Below are positions 21,248 through 33,600 of a DNA stretch of 64,000 bases, piece by piece. The DNA is taken from positions 10,580,466-10,644,465 of the forward strand of contig NC_063439.1 of the NCBI RefSeq assembly GCF_020379485.1. The letters run 5' to 3'. The notes below the pieces were generated by a model that was not told where the DNA came from, ran no database searches, and saw only the letters and a list, made by a program, of their open reading frames with translations. The number at the start of each line of letters is the position of its first letter. The stretch's first letter is position 1. The stretch comes from Brassica napus. Taxonomy: Eukaryota > Streptophyta > Magnoliopsida > Brassicales > Brassicaceae. A program made the position numbers and the translations under genes.

Positions 21248-24200
21248 CTAAACCATGTTAGGACGCTGAGGAAGGAGAAGATTGTAAAACTTGTTGTGCA
21301 AGAAAAAGCTCTTCCCTTTGCTATCAATTGCTTTTTTCCACCCACACCATCCACCATTCACTATCTTCTTGTGATCTTCACCACCTGTATAATGCGGATC
21401 CAAGATCAAGAACGCACAATCTCCGCTTCCTTCATCGTAATCCACTCCCAAAAGCGTGTATGCAAGAACACCACCTCCTGAAACAATCAATTCCCATTAC
21501 AATACAGTTAGTGATATGGGTTGAGTTCATCAGTCTGGATGTCCTCACATTCCTCTTATAGGTTTTAGCTCACATTAACGACTAGTGGAGTGATCCTTCA
21601 TATGTATGGTTTTAAGTGTCACTTATGCTTTTGAAATACATACTATCTTGGAGGCTATTCACATCAATGTTTTTGTTTTTATTCTAAAGGATTAGCTTGT
21701 GTAAGGTTAAAGTATTCAGAGTGATTTGGCTTGACTTACCGATCATTATTGGAGTTCCTTGGGTCTCAAAGTGCAGAGCTAACTCACGGCATTTCTCTGG
21801 GAGCTCGGATCCGGATCTGAAGTTCATGATTTTGCAACTTACCTGCATAGAGAAAAAAAGACCCAACAGTTTCTTTATGTCAATACTCAATAGTAGATGT
21901 TGAAATATATTCCTTCTTAGCATATATATGTTGAAAGACAAAGGACGTTTAGAGTAGAAGACTAACACCAAGAAGTTTGTCCAACACGAAACTCAGCTCT
22001 ATGGCACCAATCCACTCGCGCGATCCTACGAATGAAGGATCCTTATCACCTATCTCCACGAGTGTCTGCTGTATTTCCCTGAACATCCAAGAATGGTACT
22101 TAGAAGATCAAGTTATGAAGAGGAGTTATGAGTTCTTATTCAGGAAAAAAAATTTAACTGTTTCTTGCCTATGTGAAGGTACAGAGATTGATGTATAGTG
22201 TTGAAGTCTGAACCATGAGATGATAGTTTGCAATGATCGGTAAGCACAACCCCATCCCTAAACAACAATATAGAATTAATATTAGAAGCACAACAAGATA
22301 TTGTATCAGTATCAGGTTATTCTATTGACACCATGGAAGAATGAGAAAATGATATACCGAGTCATCAAAGCTATCCTGAAGATAATGATAATACTCATAA
22401 GAGCCTTGGATAACAGATGCCACATCCTCCGATACTGCATTAAACGTTGCAAATTGAATATAATGAATAAATAGAGCAAAGAAATAAGAAAGACAAAGGC
22501 ATAGATTAATAATACTAACCACCGCTGCTAGGGATTCCGATATGCACATCTTTGAGCTGGATGGAGCCTGACAATGCCCACGTTGATTAACAATTAGAGC
22601 CTGTGGAAAAATATTGAGATAAATAAGAAACTAGGCAGAGCTATCTACCTCTTTTCTTTGTGTTACTCCTTGAGTCATCATTGACAGACAGATCCAATGC
22701 ATTAGCAGTTCTCAGAAGGGGACGGTCAAGTGGCAGACCAAGCCTCATGTGCAGAGATTTCCTAACATCGACTGCAAATAAAGTCAACGGCAAGAGCCAT
22801 ATGTAAATTAAACATCATAATATCACCCACAGTAAATTTTGATAGTTCAAAAACATGGCAGAGTGCTAAATTGATGATTCTGAAGCTTTCCGATAGATAC
22901 ATTCAGTTCTACTAAGAAAAAAAAAGAGGATTATGTATCATTTCAACTTTAGCATGACTCTATCTATCATAACTCTCTTTTGAACGTAATAACAATAGTT
23001 ACCTTGCTTCATTTCAGTCTCTCCATAGTTAAGCTCGTATATAGTTGTTATTGGATGTAACACTCCAGGTGGATTGAAGTGATAAATACGCAACTGTAAG
23101 AACAAACCGATTACATATAATTCAACGAGTGGTGATTGAAAAGATAACTAAAAACATGTCGTCTCAACATGGGGAATACTGAAAGGGATATAAAAGAAAC
23201 GATATCCTACCTGAGGATGTTCCATCAAGAGGTGTGGTAAGATAATCTTTTTCAGGGAGTATAGCTGATCAACCAGAGCAGGGATAACTAAGTTAGAGAC
23301 TGCGTGCATGAGTGGTAGTTCCTTGGGTGCATAAGTGAGTACATCAAGATTCAAATCAACAACAATGACCCTTGCTTCTTCCATAGCTGTGAGAAAAGCA
23401 ACAACTTAAGAAATGAGAACAGGGAACAAGCATATTTGAGTTTAAATCATTTACATTCCAAGTGATTACCTGGAAAATATTCTGCAACAGGGGCACCAGA
23501 GGTTGGAGATTTTTCAGATCTATTAAGCATAAGAGATATTTGGATCTTATCTGCATTCTATGAAGAAGAAATTTCAGTAGAGACAAGAACAGCAATACCA
23601 AGTATATGTATTACTAACCTCTGCTGAATTTACTAGTGCAGCAGGTTTGCTGTTCAGACACAAATGTGAACATGATATAATGTCAGATACTTGGTCTTCG
23701 GCAGCAGGCAGACGGTTAATGTTTGACGCATCAGCACCAAAACCAAAATCTTTACCGCGGAGGACGACTGGCTTTGGAACATCTCCAGAAGCTTTCTTTA
23801 AGGTCTCGGCTATGTACACAACATTTGGTTCTTTAAACTGAGTAATAACTGCATCAACAGCTTCTGAAAACATCTTCTTCGACTCTGGAAACATATATGA
23901 CATCACTAAATTGAGAAAAAAAGAAGATAAATAGAGCCAAAAGAAAGTAAAGAGACTGAGATTATACCAGAGGGAGAGCTTGCGGGAAAATAGAAAGGCA
24001 ACTTGATGGGAAGCTCACAGTGAAGCAAGCAACCATTCTCCCATAGATACTTTCCAGACTTATCCTCCTCATACACAACGGAGGCAACAGGCTCTAGCTT
24101 TGCTAACTTCTCGGTTTTAGAGATGAAGAAGTGAATGGCACCGGTTCCTGCATCCACACTAGCTCCAACTATCTTCTCGTCATCTAACTCTCCACCTTCA

Positions 24201-24728
24201 GATATACTCTTACGCAGTCTACGAGTTGCCCTGACCGCCTCAAGCGCGCTTTTCTCAGCGTCGGAGTCCCCAACTATCAGACCTCCAATGACCTCAAAAC
24301 CTTTCGGTAACAACTTCCGCAGATCATCTGCTCGTTTATAGTCATTCAACAAAGATTACTAATACATACAAGAACAGTGAACACAAGAGAACTCACATTA
24401 AACTCAAGAACACTAGAACTGATCTAAGACAACGATGATCCATTAGAAAGTATTGATCTTTCGATATCAAAAACAAGAATCACGCAATTGAGTTTGATTC
24501 TAGATAAGCTAATTGCAAGACCCGTGTGGAAGACGGCTTCTACTTACCAGATTCTTGATCGAGATCAGGAGACTGATGGATGCATCGGAAGGTGGAGACG
24601 ACGGTGAAAGGCGGGAAGAATGGGGAACCAATGAGCCATTGGAGAGCTCCTGGTTGGTTCCCAGAAGAGAGAAGCAGCTTTGGGCAAAGGACTCGTACGG
24701 TCGCTGTCTCGCACGACGGAGGAGCCAT
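21248..24728 (-). CDS. UFSP2: UFM1-specific protease 2 (peptidase C78)
   Basis: Thirteen exons on the minus strand, with first exon 24728-24548 and last 21477-21248, assemble to about 647 aa. Between them: 24327-23968, 23884-23619, 23557-23470, 23386-23211, 23093-23003, 22771-22650, 22567-22520, 22434-22358, 22257-22169, 22078-21967 and 21842-21740. The catalytic Cys is in [12 protein letters not shown] (about residue 474); Asp and His are in [10 protein letters not shown] (about 598 and 600). The long N-terminal part is typical of UFSP2. The enzyme matures the ubiquitin-like UFM1 precursor and removes UFM1 from targets, mostly at the ER. It matches Arabidopsis AT3G48380. The intron after exon 10 begins GC (CATAG|gcaag) instead of GT. 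The start of exon 2 could shift by one codon. The exon 7 frame depends on one base near 22680 that I could not settle. Confidence 0.92.
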
Positions 24729-25450
24729 CGGATCCAACAAGGCAGGTTCAGTTTTATTTATTTTTACTTGTGCCTGTCGTGAGAGAGACTTATTTGACGA
24801 TGTGGCGACTCTTTGTTATCTACATGGGCCGGATCCAGTATAGACCCATGATTCTAGGCCTATTTATATTAGACTTCTTCGAAAGTGGTTCTGTGGATAA
24901 TTAATAGGGTTGGTTAATTTGATGAATGACGACCATACTCGGAAAAATATTAATTTTGTACTAAGAGGATAAAGAAACAGAAAGAAGAGAGAGGAAATAC
25001 TATGGTTGGTTGGTGAAATAAAGTTTTTTTTGGTTATGGATCAAATTTCCCTAATTAATATTGCTTTTTTTTAATTGAATGCTAATCCAAATATTGGTTT
25101 ATTTAGAAAATATTTGAAAATTGAACATATATGGTTGAACGCAAGAATTTTACATCACTCAAGTTTTGAGGATGTCCACATCAATAAAAAATTCTCAACC
25201 AATAAAAATGATTCACTACCATTATTGTCATCTAATCGTAGCTTTCAAAAGTTATCTAACGGGTTTCTTCTTAATTTTTTTGACAATTTGTTTTACAAGC
25301 CCATATCATGGTCCAAATGATCTGCAAAACCTATTATATCAATAAAAGATTCATTGACTTCGTTCATCGGATAAACGACATATGTTTTTTCACTTTCTCC
25401 GTTTCTCAGTTGTAACGTCAGGCTCCCACAAGCCTATGTCATAAAATTTA
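24729..25450. other. UFSP2 upstream region, intergenic
   Basis: Contains the presumed UFSP2 promoter. The open frames on the plus strand at 24513-24904 are antisense to UFSP2 exon 1 and not credible. Nothing else is supported. Confidence 0.4.
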
Positions 25451-25690
25451 CTCACTATGTTCTATAATAGTTGATGTTTTGGATGGAGGCATAAGACATA
25501 CATTTTTTTCTAAAAAGTAACACTAAAATATAAAATAAGCATGATTCAGCCAATCATCAAAAAAAATATTATAAAACATCATTGGTCACACTGTTTTCAA
25601 TAAAAGTTAAACTAATTTAAAAATATAAAATATCATGTATTTTTAAACATCAAAAACTCTTCAAAACATCATCTATTAAAACGGAGAGAA
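25451..25690. mobile_element. Stowaway MITE, diverged
   Basis: Left end CTCACTATGTTCTATAATAG and right end CTATTAAAACGGAGAGAA are inverse complements with mismatches. TA flanks both sides (25449-25450 and 25691-25692). Length is 240 bp, as in the copy at 7712-7958 but more decayed. Confidence 0.7.
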
Positions 25691-28600
25691 TATTATTTAC
25701 TGCAACAATCAAGAATCATGGAACCGTTTCCATATCACATGTTTTCACTTTATACATATCGATGATCAGTTCTCCTTTCCTTCTGCACAATTCACCAAAA
25801 CAATATAAAAGAAGCAGGCAATGACCATCAAAACAACAAATCTGCAGTGGAGAGAAAGTAACAAAATACATCGGCAGTGAGCGATCCACCAGTTACACGG
25901 CCTCAACTTACTCTCGAAACAACGAAGCCCAGATCGAATTTGGAATGGCTGATAAGTGATAACCGTAGTACCAGGTCTCCTTTGACAATTAGGTATCTTC
26001 CTCCTCTACAAAATTGCTATTTCATGACATAGTTTCTCTTCTCTCTTGATTACGTGTTGGTAGAAAGCAATAACGCCACAAGAAAAGCCTTGAAAGTTAT
26101 ACATGCTCTCCTTCAAACACTGTATCCTCTTCGTATCTTCTCTCTTCTCCGTATCCCATACTTTCTCATTCTGTATTTGCGTCCATCCTTCTCTTCTCTT
26201 ATTGGTTCGACAGCATAGGGTTTTGGAAACATTATGCCATTTTTAAATTTGGAGTTTAAGGCTGAGCTTGATGATAGAACTGTTTAATGTAACAAAGCAA
26301 TACACGAAAACAGAGACGAGATCGAGACGACAGAGAAACAGAGTATATGCTATTGCTAACCCATGATGAAGAGAAGGATAAAAACACAGAGATGTTACAG
26401 TTTCTTTATGAAAATCAACATATACTCTGCATCAGTATCGTTTAGCCGAGAGGTATAACTTTATTTGGGTTCCCTTAATGTGCTTGCCTTTGAGAGAATA
26501 TGGTTTTCTATCATCATAACCTCAATCTTATTTTCATCAATCATTTTGTATTGACTTTTGATCACCAGGAACTTCAGGTGCTTCTGTAAGATGAAATCTG
26601 AGTGATTTTTTCAGTGGAAGCTTCTTGAACGAAGAAAATTTGGCCACGTCTGTCTTGCTAGGGAAAGGCATGTCAGTATAACTTTCATTCATTTCCCTAT
26701 CTTTGTTGTTATGTTTACTTCGTTGGAGTTTGTTGTTCATGTTATACAAACAAAATTTAACCTTCATTCAAATCTTTTTATTGTTTTTCTCATCAAGTTC
26801 TCACACATATATGCAAATATGAAACATGGTTCTTTCCAAGACCCTACTTCCCCAATTTCAAATTGAACATCATCTTAGCAAAGAAGTAGAAATTCAGTCT
26901 CATATCCATATAACCCCAATATACATCGGCTTATATTTGCTAAGATTCAAGATAACATCTTTGGGAAGAAAGAACATTTTCTATTATGCTAATAGACGTA
27001 GCCAGAATAGAATGACATTAGAATATCAAAGAGTATTCAATGACAGCTAATTTTTTTTGTCATTAATTTACAGTTTTGATTGGTTAGCTAAACAATTTTA
27101 CATTGGTTTTTTTGAAAAATATTTGTGCTGAAAATCCAACCTTCGGTTATGTTCTAAGTTTCTCAAAACTTTCATCGTGAGGTTTAGGTAGAGGATGCTT
27201 GAGGAAGAAGATGAGAAGGTTTTTAAAATATTACTAAACTCTCGGGACAGTGACGAAATAACACAATCAAAGTGACATGTGAAAAAATCAGTGCAACTTA
27301 CCAGAGAAGAGACTCTGAGAAGCCAACCGGCGACTACTTCCTCATAAAGCAACCCAATCACCAGAACTTGCAGAATGTTTGTTACACAATATAGCCATGG
27401 AAACCAAAGGGAGTATAGTGTCATTCATTTTCTAATTGCTTCAGTAGTCTGTGTTCACATCCACTTATCCTTCTCATTCTAAGAATGTAATATTTATTCC
27501 AGATTTATAAAAGAAAAAGCAAACCACCATTTGTAGTAAATATCTAAGGTTTTCTTTTTTTCTTAAAACATATTATGGTATGGGAGATAAAGCTAGCATC
27601 AAAATGATAGCTGAAGTCAATACTAAGTTTCATTTATATAACCAATTTTCAGACGAAAATAAAATCAGTTTTAATGCAAGATGGAAGAATAAACTATGAA
27701 GAGTTATGTGTGATGATGAGAAGTGGTACTACAAAGTAACAAGGAAAACTTCATTCCAGTCCAAGGAGGAACTGAATATTATTAGATGAACATTTGTTTG
27801 CTTGATATCAAATGCATAGGAGGAATCCATAACTATTTTATGCACATAGATACATATATGCATGCATATGTTACCAGCATAATCATTGTGAACTCAACAC
27901 TTAATTCAATTGGACATAATTCAACATCACACATTGACAATCTTATGAACGCAAACGATCTGGTCTGGTCCATACCTTCAGCCACTGCTCCCATAAGTTT
28001 TGTGATGATCACTCTACTTCTATGATTTACAAAGGTGTTAGAAAGTAGTAAAGATGGACAATAGAGTGTTATCATCAAACTATGATAACTATCCATTAGG
28101 TTTTCTTTATAATCTTGTGTAAACATTGTAGAAAAACTGATAATTACCTTTAAAATAACTATATCGGTTTCACATATAGAAATTACTGAATCAAATAAAC
28201 TCCATAAAATTACAAATAATCACAAAACTTATAATGCAATAACCTTTTTAAATTTTAAATTTAATGTAATGCGTAAAGTTACTTTTGGAAAATATATTCC
28301 CAAAAATAAATACTATATTTCAAATCTATCTGATTAAAAAAGTGATTAAATTTCTAATGGAAAAAGGAGCTAAGATGATAAGTGTCAAAAGAGACGAGTT
28401 ATGTCTTCTAGGGTTATCAAGACATAACAACATGATGTTTGTTTAAGACAACTCCAATACTTATGCTTATGCTTGCCTTTTTGACATGTCTATTATATTC
28501 CATTGTTTCATTTTCTTTGGTTAGTTTTTAAGATTCATCTGTGCATATTTTGTCTTAACGTAGTGAAGGAAAGTTCATGTCTTCTTGTAGTGGAGACTGG

Positions 28601-30174
28601 AAGATTTCTTTGTAAATGATATTTTTAATCATTGATCTAGTTTCTCTGCTTATTTTCACTTCAAATCGGCAGTCCATTTTTTTTAGATAACACGAGCATA
28701 ATATATTCTTCACAATATCTGATTCTACAGTTTTCTTATAAAACAATACTCAAGCATCATTCATCAAACCACATATGGCACACTTTTTTAATGATATTAT
28801 TCATTACGAATTCAGTCATCACTCAAGCCAATCTTGAAAGCCGACCTGTGAATTGCTTACCTTCTTCAACTTTACACATTTTTTGTCCAAACCCTTAAAA
28901 CAACTGGAACAACACATTAGAGATTAATATGGATTCCCTATAACTCTCGTCACATTAATCATAATGTCATGAAACTCACTACTCTATTTTTTGGGTTGTA
29001 GCTTTCGAGGTCGACAAAAATCAGAAATATGAAAAGCTTTTTCTCTAATGCTGCTTTCACCTATGAAGCTTAGAATCTCTTGCACCGCTTTACTCTAAAG
29101 ACCTTGGTGGCTTTGATACTTTGCAGCAAGAACAGGTGAGACGTGGAAAGTATCACTGACACAAAACATAACAATATACATTATATATGGGTTTGGGGTC
29201 TTTGTTTCAATGACATTTTAAATTTGATAGAACAAGTATGAAAAGAAAATTCAAGTTTGTGTTACCGTTCTATTGCAAAAAATCATAGTCAAAAACTTTT
29301 TTCATACAACTATAACAAAAAAAAAGTTACATGAAAGACCTCAAAATGTTAAACCTTGAATATTTAAGTTTTCTTCTACACAATTTTTTTTTGGTTAATG
29401 ATAAGGCAGTCCATACTTTCTGCAATCAACACCAGAAGCAAACAAAGTCATGAAAGGTGTCATGAAAGTATGTCTTTGGACAAGATTATGTGATCTTAAC
29501 TGAGTTTCTTGAGATTTGGTGATTACTTTGTTGCTTTTGTTGAGCAATGGATAGTGATATTCGCCTCATCTCTCATGCTTTCAACTTGGTTGTTTGAAGA
29601 TTGTACAAGATCTTATCAATTAGAACAACTATTCATTTTCATTACTGCAATTTTATTTCTTTACGTTCTTTGGAATTTGTGTTAGACTTTGGAATTTTAT
29701 ATTAGGATAAGTAATCAAATTGCTTTTATTGAGTTCGAGCGTCGCTAGCTCCGAAGTCTAAGGAACGGAAAGTCAACGGCCAACAGTTAAGATATGGTCA
29801 ACTGTCGTACTCGAATTTTCAACAATGCAACTTTTGTTTTAATAGAATAATAATTTTCATTATAAGTATTTGGTCATTTTGGAGAAAACTTGTATCCAAT
29901 TAAGAGATCATAATTTTTTTTAATGTCCCTATAAACTTGGATCTTCAAAATTAAATTTTTTTAATATCCTAACTAATACTTAGGTTTATGGTTCAGTTAT
30001 CATTGTTTAAGATTTGCCAAATGTTTCAAAAACAATTTCACATCTATCGCAAAGAAGTTTTTGATATAAATAAAAGTTTAATAATCATTCAAAAAATATC
30101 CCAACCAACATTATCTTCTACAACATCTTGTATATATTCTATTATAAAAAGTTACAAAAAAAAAATCTTGTATA
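25691..30174. other. Intergenic region with short exon-like islands
   Basis: No complete gene can be assembled. Three short stretches read like coding sequence: plus 25871-26034 (DPPVTRPQLTLETTKPRSN), minus about 26545-26690 (FPSKTDVAKFSSFKKLPLKK) and plus about 28999-29140. I do not recognise them and they do not join. They may be remnants of a lost gene or captured fragments. The remainder is AT-rich. Confidence 0.3.
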
Positions 30175-31535
30175 TCTATCTTATTAAAACTCAAGTACAA
30201 AATTGGAATGTTTGGAGACTTGAATAGGACTTTTAAAAATTTGGAGTGTTTGGAAACATGGATTGCAGTCTTTTAAAAAAAAATATTTTTGTTTGAAAAC
30301 AAGGATAGTAGTATTAAGAAAAAAAGTAATGGGCTTATGTTTTTTTAAAAAAATTGAAAGTTATCTAGGCCACTTTTAAAATATACCAAAATAGGTCAAT
30401 CTAATTCCCTAAAATTTTTTTTTCTAAACTAACCATAAAACAAAATTTAAACTTTATATACATATTTCAAATCAAAATAATAATTCAAATTTGATTTATA
30501 TCAAAAATTGATTCAAAAATATACATATATTCAAAAATGGATTTTTACTAAACTATTTTTCAATAACCATTATAAAAAAATATTGTCAATATATATAAGA
30601 AAAATATAATACAAAGCCCAATTTGAAATACCAACTCAAATTATGGTTTTCATATTTCATATTAAGTTTTAAAAATATAATATATGTAATTATTTATATG
30701 ATGGTATGTATAAAATACTATTAATTATATGATTACTTATATGATGGTACATATAAAATACGATTAATTATATGATGATAAAATACGATATATAATAATG
30801 ACTAGAGATGGGCTTTTGGATACCCATACGGGTTTAGTTCTGATCGGTTTGTATTTTGGGTTTTCGGGGTCAAAGATTTCAGCCTTATTAGAATGTTTCT
30901 AAATTTTTGTTTGAGTTCGATTTGGATCTTTGCGGGTTTGGTTTGGGTTTGGATAACTAATTTAAATTATTTTTAAAGTCTTAAATCATTATATATTTTA
31001 AATTTCTCAAAATGTATAAATAAAATAATATATTACGTATAAATTTGAATAACATATGTTATAATACTTAAGCTTAACATATCAATTGGCTTGATTTAAA
31101 ATTTTGGATACGAAATAAATAATTATTTTAAGTATTTTTGGTGATTTGAGTATACTTTAACTATTTCAGATATTTACTTTTGACTATCTATATATATTTT
31201 CAAGTATTTAAACCAATTTAAAAGTATCATTTTTGATGTTTTATATACGTTAAATCTAAAAATAATTAATATATATAAGTATATAAATCTATTTTTAGAT
31301 AAATTCAGATACCCAAATACTTCGGTTCGGATCAGATTCGGTTCTCTAAATAACAAAATTTTGAATAATTAGAATATTTAATCAATTTATGTTTGGGTTT
31401 GGTATTATATCTTTGGATCGGTATCGGTTATGTTCCTCGGATTCATTTTTCCAAATCCTAATAATTACATGAAAAACAAATATCAACATATTTTTTAAAA
31501 TATACACCCGCGCGCCTGCGCGGGTCAAAATCTAG
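30175..31535 (+). mobile_element. Non-autonomous Helitron A
   Basis: Starts A|TCTATCTTATTAAAACTCAA and ends with the hairpin CCCGCGC-GCCT-GCGCGGG (31507-31524), a short spacer and CTAG at 31532-31535 followed by T. No Rep/helicase. The 3' half (30810-31535) is homologous to 33030-33600 of the next element. Confidence 0.75.
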
Positions 31536-31539
31536 TTTA

Positions 31540-33600
31540 TCTTATTAAAACTCAAGTACAGATTGAGTTTGTTTGGAAACATTGATATGAGTGTTTAAAA
31601 AAAGTTTTGTTTGGAAACATGAATTGTAGTTTAAAAAAAAAAATTAGTTTGAAAACATGAATTGCATCTATTGGGGTTTCTACCCGTTATTCTCTAGCCC
31701 ATCAATATCCGTTTACTCTATAGCCCGTCGCCTACACGACTTTAAAAATTGGTTACCGTAAATTTCTCAATTCTTATCATCTAAAGCCAAGCTAATTAAT
31801 AATTTAATACCCAAAATATCTTATTCCATCCAACATATCGAATATTACCTTTTTTTTCATTCTACCTTTCTCCCCACGTAAACAGAACAGATGAAATAAA
31901 TATACATTCCCTACTGATTTAGTGATTTATGCCCAATGAATTTTAAATATACCAATGATTGATTAGAAAGATATTCTAAAAATACACTAGATTTTGTTGT
32001 GACTATTATATATCATATATGTATCACTATTATAGATCATATATGTGTTAACATAGGTTACAAAAATATGTGTTATCATATAATTAGTTGTATTTTATAC
32101 GTACCATCAAATAAGTAATCTTATAGTTAGTAATATTTTATACGTACAATCATATAAATAATCACATATATTATATTTTTAAATTTCAATTTGAAATATA
32201 AAAACCATAATTTAAATTGGTGCTTTAAATTGGGCTTTGTATTGCATTTTTCTTATATATATTGAAAATATTTTTATAATGGTTATTTATGTTAGTTAAA
32301 ATCAAATTTTGAATATATGTATATTTTTGAATGAATTTTTGATATAAATCAATTTTAAATTATTATTTTGATTTGAATATGTATATCAAGTAACATAAGC
32401 TCATTACTTTCTAATCTAAAGTAATAAATTTCTAATTTTTTTAATAGCATAAGTCCATTACATTTTCTCCTAAATTACTTTTATCCATGTTTCCAAACAT
32501 CACTATCTTTTTTTAACTGCTATTATGTTGCCAAACAAAAGTTTAAAGTGCTTATACTTTAATAAGATATATATTTTATACGTACAATCGTATAAATAAT
32601 CACATATATTATATTTTTAAATTTCAATGTGAAATATAAAATCCATAATTTAAATTGGTGTTTGAAATTGGGCTATGTATTCTATTTTTCTTATATATAT
32701 TGAAAATATTTTTATAATGGTCATTGGAAAATATGATTACTTAAAATCAAATTTTGAATATATGTATATTTTTGAATGAAATATAAATCAATTTTAAATT
32801 ATTGTTTTAATTTGAACATGTATATCAAATAACATAAGTCCATTATTTTTTAATATAATGTTATGGACTTCGAGTTTTTTTAATATAATGCAATGGAAAC
32901 ATAGATTGTAGTTTTAAAAATTAAGTTTGTTTTGAAACATGGATATCGGTATATTAAGAGAAAAAAAGTAATAAGCTTATATTTTTTTAAAAAAATTGAA
33001 AGTCCATTATATTATGAGAAACTATCTATTTGGTACCTAATCGGGTTCGGTTCAGGTCTTTTTAGGTTTTCGGTTTCTGGGATCAAAGATTTCAGACTCA
33101 TTCTAATATTTCTAAATTTCAGTTCAGGTTCGCTTCGGATTTTTGCGGGTTCGATTCGAGTTCGGATAAACCATTTAAACTACTTTTAAAATTTTAAAAT
33201 TCATTATATAAAGGGCCGGCTCACTAGGAGGACAAGCAGTGCGACCGCCCTGGGCCCAAACCTGTGTCTCACGTATCATATATATTCTAGAAGTTTATAT
33301 ATATTAAATCTAAAAATAATTAATATATATAAGTATATAAATCTATTTTGGATACATTCGGGTACCCGAAATACTTCGGTTTGGATCGAATTCGGTTTCG
33401 GTTCTCCAAAAATAAAATTTTTGAATAATTTGGATATTTAATCAATTCAGTTTGAGTTTAGTACTAATTTTTTGGGTCGGGATCGTTTCAGTTCTTCAGA
33501 TTCGGATATTTTGCCCAGCCTTATATTATTGACATGAAAAACAAATAGAAACATATTTTTGAAAAATAACACCCGCGCGGGCGTGCGGATCAAAATCTAG
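31540..33600 (+). mobile_element. Non-autonomous Helitron B, head-to-tail with A
   Basis: Begins TCTTATTAAAACTCAAGTAC after A at 31539, only 4 bp past the end of Helitron A. It ends with a GC-rich hairpin (CCGCGC...GTGCGG, about 33572-33588) and CTAG at 33597-33600. It contains a 270-bp direct duplication and an unrelated GGGCCGGCTC segment near 33212-33262 that resembles the end of another DNA transposon. Confidence 0.7.
32137..32842. repeat. Direct repeat pair inside Helitron B (about 270 bp each)
   Basis: The segment 32137-32405 recurs at 32574-32842 with about 90 percent identity by eye (shared TTTTATACGTACAAT and TATATATTGAAAATATTTTT). The same sequence is present in inverse orientation in Helitron A at about 30440-30790. 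Confidence 0.7.

Noticed and set aside
27098..27424. Minus-strand 108-codon frame with apparent membrane segments
   Set aside because: Hydrophobicity comes from AT-rich codons; no family resemblance and no adjacent exons.
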